From Syncephalastrum monosporum B8922 (lineage: Eukaryota; Mucoromycota; Mucoromycetes; Mucorales; Syncephalastraceae), in assembly GCA_000697355.1 (NCBI GenBank), contig JNEN01001278.1, forward strand, positions 62,001-126,000: a stretch of DNA of 64,000 nt, read 5' to 3'. Below the pieces are notes generated by a model that did not search any database, was not told where the DNA came from, and saw only the letters and a program-made list of their open reading frames with translations. This document shows, piece by piece, positions 1 through 9,762 of the stretch. The stretch's first letter is position 1, and every line of letters starts with the position of its first letter. The translations under genes were made by a program, and so were the position numbers.

Positions 1-1243
1 AATATCATGAACTTGATGAGCTCATGCCGCTTCCTGGAAGTCTGGCTGATGCTGGCAAACACAGGTGCGTCTGTATGAGGGTTGGTGTAGATCATGTCGT
101 GCTGCCGGTCAATATACTGCATCAAGGTCTCGATCGCCATGTTTCGAGTATCGGTATCGTAATGGGTGGTCAGTTCACCACAGTTCATCACCATGCGCTG
201 GAAAGTGTCAGTCGTCACGAAGCGCATGAAACTGGACTCCAAGAGGGAATACACCGCGCGCTTGGCAGAAGTAAAGCAGCCTTCGACACGCTTTTCTTGA
301 ATAGCAGCTGTGACCTGGCGCCGAACCTTGTCGTCTAGATTAACCTCAAAATGGCTGGCGCGGGAGAGATAAGTGTTGTAAATGTGCTGGGCCGTAGCAA
401 GCTGCTGAACGAGCGACACATAACGGAAGGACTCGTATTGCTCGATCTCGATGAAAAAGAACTGGGTAAACATAAGCAAGTCAGCTCCTTTCTATTCTCC
501 GCTCATGCGAACTGATAACGTACCAAATTCTCACTGCTGTACTCCTCGAGGAGATGATACAGAAAGTAGCACAGTGGTGTTTTGGACTGCAGCATGGCCT
601 TGAGGCCTTCTTTCCGGATCTCCTTGATGCAGATGTCGTGGAACGCCTGCTCGCCAAAGAAATGGTCCAGCTTTTTCGAGGATTTCGTTGTTTTGATTTT
701 GTACGACATGTGGCCCTCCACGTTGGGAGCCGGATTTGGACCTGCTGCAGCAAGTGCGGCCGCGGTTCCCTGTGCTGCTGCGAATGCCGCAGCTGTAGCA
801 TGAGCGGCAGTTCCCGCTGTCCTCCCTGCGAGCGGACCGGGCATGCCAGCAGAGGGAGTGCTAAGGATACTGTCGGTTGAGGACGACCGAGGCCGGGTCG
901 GCAGAGCCTCACAGTGGTCGACGTCCATGGTCTCGGTTGTCTTGGGTGCCTGGAAGTAGCCCGAGACCGCATTTTCGGACAGGAGCGAGGGGGTGAGTTG
1001 TTGCGGCGAGAAGAAGTTGTTCGCCAGGCTGTTTCTCCGTGAAGAGGACCGAGAAGAGCCTGAGACAGAGGTGGTGGGCTGTGGAGGAGGGAAAGTGCTG
1101 GTGTTCTCAGCGACGATGGACGATCGTCGAGATTTAGAAATGGACTTGGGGGTGCGAGGGCCTAAGCGAGTCTCGGCAGGGAGAGAGTTGACGCCGCTCA
1201 AGTTGATGTGGGATGGACGGCGCTTGACAGCAGCCGTTGTCAT
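1..1243 (-). CDS. RGS-domain protein (regulator of G-protein signalling), C-terminus beyond the window
   Basis: Two exons are visible, complement(1..461, 524..1243), joined by a 62-nt GT-AG intron (462-523). The first 190 or so residues are Ser/Pro/Ala-rich and low in complexity. From about residue 195 an RGS fold follows: FFGEQAFHDICIKEI, a phenylalanine-rich helix, then EEYSSENL spliced directly to FFFIEIEQYESF, the equivalent of the conserved ENL-FWLE-E core of RGS domains. RGS domains speed GTP hydrolysis by G-alpha subunits. The reading frame stays open to base 1, so the 3' end is missing. I chose the ATG at 1243 (MTTAAVKRR); the frame is open upstream to 1477, but that part looks like 5' UTR lying only a few bases from the upstream gene's stop. 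A G-beta gene lies in the same window at 47142-48362 but is far away. Family assignment is fairly sure; which G-alpha it serves is unknown. Confidence 0.8.
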
Positions 1244-1489
1244 ATTCAGTAGGAAGGGGACTAGTGGGAAAGGAAAAGGAAAGAAGGTCGTACGGGCAAA
1301 GAATTTGTAAGGGTGTGCCTGAACAAAAAAAGACCGCGGCGGAGCATCAAGTGATCGATGTTTAGCGTATCTTGAAAACAATGGTGACAGCCGATCGGTA
1401 AGAATTTCGGTAATCTGTCTTTGTTCCATTTCGGTCCTGTCCACGATATACAGATGTGAAACATCCGACAGCGTCATTCCTGAAGCGCT

Positions 1490-2279
1490 TTATTTTTTGG
1501 TTTTTGAAACTAGGTCGGTTAATCCATTGAGAAACGGATCGGCTTCCATGACAGTCCGCTCCAAAATGAACGGGTAATGCTTCTTCCATTGCCAGGCGAC
1601 GGCCTTGCTACCTGGCTTGGAGACGTCCTTCAGCTCAGAGAGCCACAGGCTATGCTCGCGGTATCGGCCGATGGGAGAGCAGGTCTCGATACCAACGTAT
1701 TTGTCTGGCTGCTGAAGCATCTCCTTCGGTCGTCGTCGCTGCTTCTCGACAGTCCGGACGTCGTCGTATACCATTAACCGTGTGACATGGCCCCGTGTAT
1801 ACCAATGGACAAAGGCAGCTGGTGTGAGGGCAGATATGCCGGCTGTCGTGCAGACAAGCGTTAGCACACAATCCATCATGATCTACAAGTGCTTTCGTTC
1901 GCGATACTTGCTGAATACGAGGCTCATGATCGGGGCCTGGCCGGTGCTGAGAAGGGCAGGCACAGCGCATAACCCGCACACGCCAAACAGCGACGCCACC
2001 ATCTTATAGCGCTGCAGCGTCTGTCCAAAGGGACCTTTCGACGTACGTGTGAATCGTATGCGAATGATAAAGTAGGGTCTCGTTACCAATATAGACAAGT
2101 GTCTTCTCTGTTGTGATGGGAGTAGCAATGTGCTTATTGCTTGTGAATGCACCCGCTGCCTTTTGGGGTAGCTTTTGTTGGGTCGCATACCACCGCACAG
2201 ACGTCGCCCGCAGAGTGGGTCGGAGGGTATGCAAAGCTGTTATAGCTTTTGTTGCCGTCGTTGGTCTCATTGCGATCAT
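1490..2279 (-). CDS. TMEM70-like mitochondrial inner-membrane assembly protein
   Basis: Proposed exons are complement(1490..1882, 1919..2034, 2087..2279), giving 233 aa. The start is the ATG at 2279; translation could also be extended in frame through a GTG, which is not used here. The N-terminus (about 35 residues, rich in R, T and A, ending near RWYATQQK) looks like a mitochondrial presequence. Then come EKTLVYIGPFGQTLQRYK, a hydrophobic segment GVCGLCAVPALL, a second hydrophobic segment with CTTAGISALTP, and HWYTRGHVTRL. This order (L-V/I-Y-x-G, two membrane segments, TP-x3-H-x3-[KR]G-[HY]-V-x-R-L) matches the TMEM70/TMEM186/TMEM223 family. In animals TMEM70 assists assembly of the ATP synthase c-ring and complex I. 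The first intron (52 nt) is well supported because it restores LVYIGPFG. The second (36 nt) is unusually short and is inferred from frame and from spacing to the family. Confidence 0.72.
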
Positions 2280-4386
2280 GTCAAGCCACACTCCTCGTTA
2301 CTTTACGCGAAAGGCTTGTTCTCATCAAATTTATTGCGCTATTGAATCGCCGCGTGCACAGGGAGTGCATGGACGAAATTGACACTTTAATCTCTAACTA
2401 CTACGCACTGCTGAATGCAATGCTGCATACATACAGGTTCTTGTCAACTGGTTGTTCTGTAGTCATCGCCCTGACATCATCTTTTTAACAAGACAGGTCT
2501 CAGCGTAGTTCACTGCGCGGAGTCCGCTTGAAGAGGAAAGGTCTCTGTAGAAGCGAGAGACAAACAAAATAGAAACAAGAGCCGTCGAATCCTCTATGTT
2601 CTAGCTTTCTAAACAGACAAGACGTAAGGGATAATTACACACTTATTGGACTTCGAGAATTTTTCTCTGCAAGAGCCCTATATAGGACTATGCGCTATAG
2701 TTATCCAACGCATTACCATGGAAGCATCATTTCTGTGCACTCATTAGAGCGACCACTTTGCTAACCCCTACGCAATCGTCACCCAGGTTTATTGTTTGTA
2801 AGTTTTGCTCATGACGTATCATGGTCGGAAATGTTCGCTGAAAGGGCACAGGTCCTCATTGTACGTAACTGATGTTCCAGATATTCTTCGCCAATTTCCA
2901 TTTATGTCATCTTTCGAGAACTATTTATGATGGACAGGTGTCGTTTCATTGACGTAGATTTGGCATAGAAAACGTCTAAATTCTTCCCCGAATTGGATAT
3001 TTTGTTTATCTGAGTGCGCAGCTGGATGCCACCCCGTTGGAAGATAAGACTGAATGGTCCTATGAGTTAGTTTCTAGAAAAATCATCACTAAATGACCTG
3101 CATATGTGTAGCTCAGCCCTCTCACTTGAACCGTACGTAGGCTGGTGATTTGTCAACTGATCGCATATCCACACATACTTTGCATCATTTGAAAGGAATA
3201 AGTTATTGTAAGTCATAGGCAGCGTCGTCCCAAATTGTCACACACTCATGGTGCGCGAGCGACAGTCTCAGGCGTTTGGTTTCTCGAGTATAGGATGACT
3301 ACTGGAGTCATTTCATGACGTTGCATGATACTTGACAGTAAAGTTGCATAACGTTGATCAGTGACGCTCCGGAGGTCTGCTCTCCATTTTACGAGCATTT
3401 CGACCTTTTCGGCATCATGTTTCAGAGAACGTCTTTTGCTCCAAGCGAGCAATTTTATTTTTCCAAAACTCTATACGTCCTAGTAAGTTACGGGGAAAAG
3501 GGAAATGAGCACATATCTATTGGCGGCTGCGTAAATGAAAGATAGTTAGATGCTGGAAGCCTTACCACGGCCACCTTTCGGTTCGCGTCGCGATCAGTCG
3601 GACGCTTTATACCCATAATAACACGGCACAGCTCATGATAGGCTGGGGTTACTTCATTTTCGCCTTTGTTTCATCATGCAAGACGCGAACCGAAAGGCAT
3701 TACCGCAGTTCGATCAACAAACGCAATCAGCCCATTAGCCTCAGATTGAAAACTACATTTTTTCCTCCCATTGAATTGGAGTCGAGCTGTGTGCTGAAAG
3801 TATCCTCCATGGCGGACAGTGCTAGATTAACAGCGTAAGAGAACGCCAGTCTGCGCTACAAACTATGACAGACACTTACGTTTGGATCGAGAGCGAACGC
3901 ATTCACACGAATTTAGACGGCTCCGATATCTGATCTAGCAGCTCATGGGCCGAAGCCTCGAGAGATGTGTATTTTTTCATCACTGCCTCGTGTTCATGTT
4001 GCCAGTGGTTCGGCTAAAAACAAAGTGTTTGACCGCCTCCTACCACGCAAGAATACAGTAAGTTGCTGTTCTTTCGCTTCAGCCAATCAGAGGGTAAGCA
4101 CAGACGCGTTTGCGCAAAAAGCACTGTTCCATTATCTGTACCAGTCCAGTGCTCATCTTTTTCTGATAGAGACATCTGAGACCATCTGAAGACTGCTTAT
4201 AATGTCATTATTATGATGCTACGACATCATGCGGTGCGAAAAACGCCCCAGTGTATTAATCCGCGAACGTGTTGACTATGGGCCCAGCCTTGTTATATGG
4301 ATTTAATTCCTGCATAGAGAATGAAGTAGTAGTGGATGAGGATATAAAATAAGTGAAGTTATATTAAAGTATATTTTGGGATGGAT
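2280..4386. other. Intergenic region without a recognisable gene
   Basis: About 2.1 kb, AT-richer than the flanking exons. Reading frames here are short (104 codons or fewer), lack recognisable motifs and do not chain through plausible introns. No tRNA-like B box was seen. It contains a 16-bp perfect inverted repeat (3574-3589 and 3682-3697), listed separately. It also holds the promoter of the TMEM70-like gene and the 3' flank of the kelch gene. Confidence 0.5.
3574..3697. repeat. 16-bp perfect inverted repeat with 92-bp spacer
   Basis: The arm cctttcggttcgcgtc at 3574-3589 recurs as its exact reverse complement at 3682-3697. Flanking bases are only partly similar, and no target-site duplication or coding content was recognised. 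It could be the remnant of a small non-autonomous element, a paired regulatory site, or chance. Confidence 0.6.
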
Positions 4387-6404
4387 CTATGGGAGCTCAA
4401 TGGCAAAGTTGGTGACTTGAGGAAGATAGGCATGGGAGCTGAGGTCTAGGACGAATACATCGTCGAAAAAGTGCTTGCCGTCGTATCCGCCAAAAAGAAA
4501 TAGCCTGCTATCGTAAAGGACCAACGAATGGTATCCACGCGGCGTCGGTGGATGTCCGTAGATTTTGCGTGACTCCCAGGCCATGGTCACTGTATATGAG
4601 AGCATTAGTGAGTCAGTTGAAGAGGGACGCGTGTTCACCATACCAAAGTTCAACATTAGAAGCTCATTGCAGTAGCGTGAACCGTCGTGTCCACCTGTGA
4701 CAAACAGATACGAGCCCACACACACAGACGCATGCGACAAACGAGATACGGGCGGCTCTACCGCGACAGGATGCCAATGATGACTTGCTAAATCCAAGAC
4801 GTGGACATCCCCAAAACAGGTGTGACCGTCGCTACCGCCGTAGATAACGAGCCGATCACCAACCAAGGTACCTGTATGGTACCCTCTTCGCTCGGGTTTG
4901 ACACCATATGTCTCTACAGCTGACCAGGTATTACTCTTGATGTCGTAGACGTGCACGTCGTTGAGGGCACGGACACCATCGCCTCCACCAAAGATATAGA
5001 GCTGCTGCTTCCAGATTACAGAAACATGAGCACGCCGCGGAGAGGGGGCCTGCCCCGACGGATGAAGACGCATCCACGTAAACGTATCTGGAATCTGTGA
5101 GCAAGCAAGATACGTAGAGCGTACACGTAGAGGGACTTACTGGCGTCAAATATGAACAAGTGATTAAAGTAATTGGGGCCATCGCCACCACCAAATATGT
5201 ATATTTTGCTATTTTGCTCATCCACCACCGCACTATGTGCCCTGCACTTGGGTGGCATATCACCACGGAGCTCCAGTTTGTTCCAAGTAAAAGTATCTAA
5301 TAGGTGTTAAACGCATAGACAGAAGTTAGATATAAAATAAAATAAAAAACAAAAAAGACGGAGCATTACCTAATTCCAGTGTATAAAGTTTTCCAAAGCC
5401 GCCCTGCTTGTCGGTACCGCCAAAAATATACATGATGCCGTGGAGCACCACTGCAGTATGTGCTCTGAGGGCGGGTGGGAAAGTGGAGCCATACGTGACG
5501 GCACGAGACCAGTACATCGCAGGGGCAGGGGCAGGTTTGATGCCGGTCGTACTGACGGTGTGAACGCGGCGGGGAGGTTTGGTCCGACGCCACGAGCTGG
5601 TAGGCTCCTGTGGAGTGGCAGGGGCGGCAAAGCTACGACTCTTGAGACCTAAGTCAATCAAGTATGAGAAATAGATCCAATGTTATAATATGAAAGGGGG
5701 GGAAAGGCGTTTACTGGTCATCATGCCTGGAGTATCATACGAGCTACGCCGTATGGCTGATGGTGAGACGTTATACTTGAACTGCTAAGGAGGAGCAAGA
5801 TGTTTTAGCGGATTTGCGTCAGAGCCGGAATGAGCGGAAAAATGCTTATATACCATCGACGTGACAGAAAGGGAGCGATCACTCATGATAGGATCGGCAG
5901 CAACAACAGCGACACCTGAGCCTTTGGCTGTCCCACTGTCGTGGTTTGTCGCATAGTCCCAATGGTTTTCCTGGTCCACCGAGGAGGGTGACAACAGACT
6001 TGATGTGCTATAATCAGGGCAAAGAAAAAAAAATAGATAATGAAATGAATATCTGCCGATCCTTTTTTCTTATTCCCGCGCTAAAAAAAGGATATTTTAT
6101 CCAATCCCAAAATCCGTTGACTAAAATTTACTTACACAGAGTTAGAATACGATAAGGCAGCGACAGGCTGAGGTGGACCGGGAGAGGAAGAAGAGGAGAA
6201 GCGCGGGGTGCTCGAGGATGAGAAGGATCGCTTGACACGCGAGAGAATGTTGGGGTTGTTGAGGCTAGGACTAATCGCACCACTTGCGGTGCGCTTTATC
6301 AACGGTGGCGACGAAGGCGAGGGCGGTAACTGTGCTTGAGACGACGAACGCTGCTCCTGACGATCGGCATTCGTCCATCCACCAGCTGTATGTCGCGACG
6401 CCAT
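4387..6404 (-). CDS. Kelch-repeat beta-propeller protein
   Basis: Seven exons, complement(4387..4589, 4644..5087, 5141..5296, 5370..5648, 5715..5784, 5854..6007, 6136..6404), sum to 1575 nt (524 aa) with every junction in frame. The first 180 residues are Ser/Pro-rich and probably disordered. They are followed by about six kelch repeats, each with a GG doublet and spaced aromatic residues: YIFGGTDKQGG, YIFGGGDGPN, YIFGGGDGVR, VIYGGSDGHT, FVTGGHDGSR and FLFGGYDGKH. Kelch propellers are protein-interaction scaffolds; fungal ones include polarity factors of the Tea1 type. There is no BTB, F-box or long coiled coil, so a specific role cannot be assigned. Short AT-rich introns separate most blades. 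The ATG at 6404 is the first in frame. Confidence 0.85.
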
Positions 6405-6896
6405 TCACACAATTTAGCGGGTAAAAAGAAAGGAAAGGAGAGACGCGCAGTCAAAAGAGGGAAGTGCGAAAATGGAAGGAGTGGGAAGGCAAAGGACCAA
6501 AGGAGCAGAGGAGGGAGCGCCACCCGACGCAAGGACGTGTGTACACACACCAGCACATCTATTCACACTCGGTCTATTCTATATGTATACTACTGTGTAC
6601 AAAAGAATGGTCGCACAAACTTTCACCTGTGCAACAAGCACCATGACAATATCAAGCATTTCTCCTCGTTTCTCTCCAGGCCGCCCTTGGATTATATTAG
6701 ATCTATTACTATGCTCGAAAGAGATGTTCTAGTTTCTTGCTATGATAAGTGGAATGGCTGTGTGCACGCAAATTTACAATGACTCGTTTAATATTAAGCG
6801 GGGAAAATTTGAGGTATCATATCTGAGCAAAAGTGTTGCTACGATCACTAACTATACTACACGGACTGTGATTATACTATATGCTACATGAACTAT
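6405..6896. other. Intergenic: kelch-gene promoter and 3' flank of the palmitoyltransferase gene
   Basis: 492 bp between the start codon of the kelch gene and the stop codon of the upstream gene, both on the minus strand. Purine-rich on the plus strand near 6420-6500, meaning pyrimidine-rich just upstream of the kelch ATG as is usual for fungal leaders. No coding content recognised. Confidence 0.5.
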
Positions 6897-8688
6897 TTAA
6901 TCACACTTGGCTGCTTTCGTCGTGGCGTCTACACTGACTGTCTTTTGCTGGAAAGTGGCCAGCGGCACATGATCGTCGTCTTCATCTCCGTCCTCGTTCT
7001 CTAGGGAAGGTACAAGTCCATGCCTGTAAGCGTCGTCTTGGTCACCGTTGTAATACGAATCGGTGTCATCCCAAGACTGCGTTGTGCTGTCCTCGTAGTC
7101 ATAGTAGTCGCCTCCAGACAGATCCAACACTCGATCCTCCATCCACCTTGAATGACCAGCTTCATCCATAGGTCCTTGCTCCATGTCCCCCCGGGGATCG
7201 TACTCTGGCTCACTGTCTGTGATATAGCTACCCGAATCATAGTAGTCTTCCACAGAGTTCACCTCGTCGTCTTGCTCGTACTCTTCATATGATGGATAAC
7301 CCTGTTGCTGTTGATGTTGCTGCTGCTGCTCCTCCTGCTCGGCGTAGGTAGCAGCGGTGGTAATAGCAGCATCTTCGTCTTCCTCGTGTGCAGACTGCAG
7401 CATTTGCATGCGATCCTCGAGCGTGATCTCGCGCACAAGGTAACCTTCCGAGTCGCGTCGAATGAGACGTGGTGCGTCTGGATTGGCTCGCGCTGCTTGT
7501 CGTTGACGTCGGCGTTCTTGCTGTCTTCGATACCGCTTCGAGAAAATCGATGGCCGTAGATCGTCGGGATCACGCGGAGGCCAACAATAAGGTAATCGAG
7601 GGTCTATAAAGCGCTAGGCATGAACACACGTGTTATACTATGCTGTCCTACGCTCAATTACCTGTCTTGCTGCGTACGGGATACGTAAGCCCATCTCCTG
7701 CTGCCTTTTGAGGCCACAGCCAGAGCAATGGATTGTTGCCCAATACTGAGCATATGTTTTTGTAGAAACCAATGTCATAGGGATATGGCACCGGAAAGAC
7801 CTTGCCCCGCCGAATCAGGGTTTTGACCTTGCTGCGTTCGTAACTCTCGATAGACGATTGATTGCGCGACATGCAATACAGGTGATAAATGCTGAGGATA
7901 CCGACACAAAATAGAACGACGAATGCCAGGACAAAGTTGAGCACGAGAAAGACAACCTCGGTTTTGGAGGGTTCGGCTCGGAACTGTCCCGAATATAGGG
8001 TGTTAGACGTTACTAGCAGGATATAAAATTTTGGACTTACCCGAAAATGGCGAATGTTGTCCATGATATCCCTGACACGCCAAACCAGTAACCCCATGGC
8101 ATAGCCTGTAGCTAGATCGACAAAGAGGACGAAACGGACAAAATGACCGTAGTTGTCGTGGCCGACGCAGTTATTGATCCACGGACAATGATGATCCATT
8201 TTAAGGACGCAGCGGCGGCAATAGCGACAGTGGTGGGCTCGAGGGGGTTTGTATGTCTTGCACGATTTGCAATACCGTGGACCTGTCATGCCAGACTGCT
8301 CCGAGAACCGTGGGCGGTAGCGTCGAGGCTGCATTAGCATAGCACTGTCCTGGTCGTCGTCATTCTCATCCTGCTCATTGTCTGAAGCGCTTTGGAAAGT
8401 GGAGTAGGGCGGTTCCTGGAATTCGTGTTAGTCAGGCAGGCGCAGGGTCTTTCTAGAAAGACATACCCAGCCATCAGGAATCCTGCCCGGGTCAGTGGCA
8501 CAGGCCAAATAGTAGTTGTAGAAGACCATCAGCACCAAGAGATTGAAGGGAAGCAGAAGCTTGACCGACTCGGCATAGGACCATTCCAGGGCAGGCAGGA
8601 TAATGAACAGCTGAGATGTGTACGCAATCGTGCTAATGAGACACACGACGCCAACTATGAAGATCCATCCAGGTATAGACTCCAGCAT
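6897..8688 (-). CDS. PFA4: DHHC palmitoyltransferase, PFA4-like
   Basis: Four exons, complement(6897..7603, 7662..7983, 8041..8415, 8467..8688), give 541 aa with all phases consistent. Two membrane segments lie in the first 70 residues, followed by DPGRIPDGW. The Cys-rich DHHC domain runs from about C123 (YCKSCKTYKPPRAHHC) to MDHHCPW (active-site D148-H-H-C151) and NNCVGHDNYGHF. Two further membrane segments follow (LFVDLATGYAMGLLVW; VFLVLNFVLAFVVLF), then YKNICSVLG and a WPPRDP motif. This arrangement fits PFA4 enzymes, which S-acylate cargo at the ER (in yeast, chitin synthase Chs3). The C-terminal 180 residues are highly acidic with a Gln run and many Tyr/Asp, longer than usual. The ATG at 8688 sits just before the first membrane helix. 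A class IV (Chs3-type) chitin synthase lies about 9 kb away, but linkage is probably chance. Confidence 0.87.
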
Positions 8689-9762
8689 GGTGCAATCTTG
8701 GAGTTTGAACAGCAAGAACGACCAGTGAACTCTCAGGAAGAGAACCCAAGTACGTAGGGTATGAATAGGATATGTCGATATTCGTGCGGGGAGACAATTC
8801 GGGGTCTCGGGACAGATTCATCCGTGCCTGAGAGTGCCCTCACCGAACCAGTGAATCCATCACCCGCTCACTCTATCAATTTCTGATTGACACATCCGAG
8901 CCATGACATCCACAGGCCTCAGTCTGTCTTCACAGCAAACCCATGTCATGTCGGAAGAAGCCTCAAACGGAGTCCATTGGCAAGTGGTATATGTATCGCG
9001 AACCTTCAAGAACTTATTCTCTTTTTGATTTTGCAGTGTAACCACGAAAAAGGGTGCTCGGTCCCTCCTTGTTTGACACACGTCGTCGATCAGTCTCTTT
9101 TGCCTTGTGCCACAGCTCAGGGCCCAAAAGGCAAACTCTACCATCATGACGATACGCGACTTCCACGCCCTCAAAGCGGCGTAAGCAGAAAAAATCTTAG
9201 TTTGCCGCCGCTCATCATTATGGCGTCAAAGAAAAAGAAATTTGCAAGCATATGCTCTTGCACCAAACAAGTTATTTTCAAATTGCCCTCCTAATTAACA
9301 TAAGAACGGTATTCCCAGATGGGCTGAGTGCCATGAGTATATAAAAGTAAATAGGTTGCCCCTTAACATCAATCAAGACACTGAGAAGTATATCAATAGA
9401 GTTTCGGCCTGTTGTCCCGAATAGAGAAAATCCTGGCGAACAAAAAGATATATTCAAAGTAGACGTAGCCTGGTCGATTAATGCTGATGATATGCATCTT
9501 TACGCTGGTACACCCCGGGAAATGAGAACAGAGAGAGTCAAACGAGCAGAAGGGAGTAGGAGGTGGAAAAAAAGAGTGGAAATGATGCAGGGATGATAAG
9601 AGAAAAGCAAACGCAAGAAAGACATCAGAGGGAAGGATTAAGACTGTGCGACCACGAGAAAAGAAGCGGCGGGTGGTATGCGAAGACCTTGAAGAAATAA
9701 AATAAAATAAAATTCGCGCCCCTTTCATCACAGCGCCTCTCTTTTCTCCCTTTCCCTTTGTC
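8689..9762. other. Divergent promoter region between the PFA4-like and RhoGEF-like genes
   Basis: 1.07 kb separating two divergent genes. The part next to 9763 is A- and G-rich with pyrimidine blocks (9700-9760), typical of a fungal leader. Short frames at 8887-9294 have no recognisable motif. A 12-codon frame at 9146 (MTIRDFHALKAA) is followed by a possible GTAAG donor but could not be extended into a gene. Confidence 0.4.

Noticed and set aside
1244..1477. N-terminal extension of the RGS protein (78 codons upstream of 1243)
   Set aside because: Open frame but no family similarity, and it begins 13 bp from the stop of the upstream gene; more likely 5' UTR.
9146..9300. Short plus-strand frame MTIRDFHALKAA followed by a possible donor
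   Set aside because: Could not be extended into a consistent multi-exon gene; too short to call.
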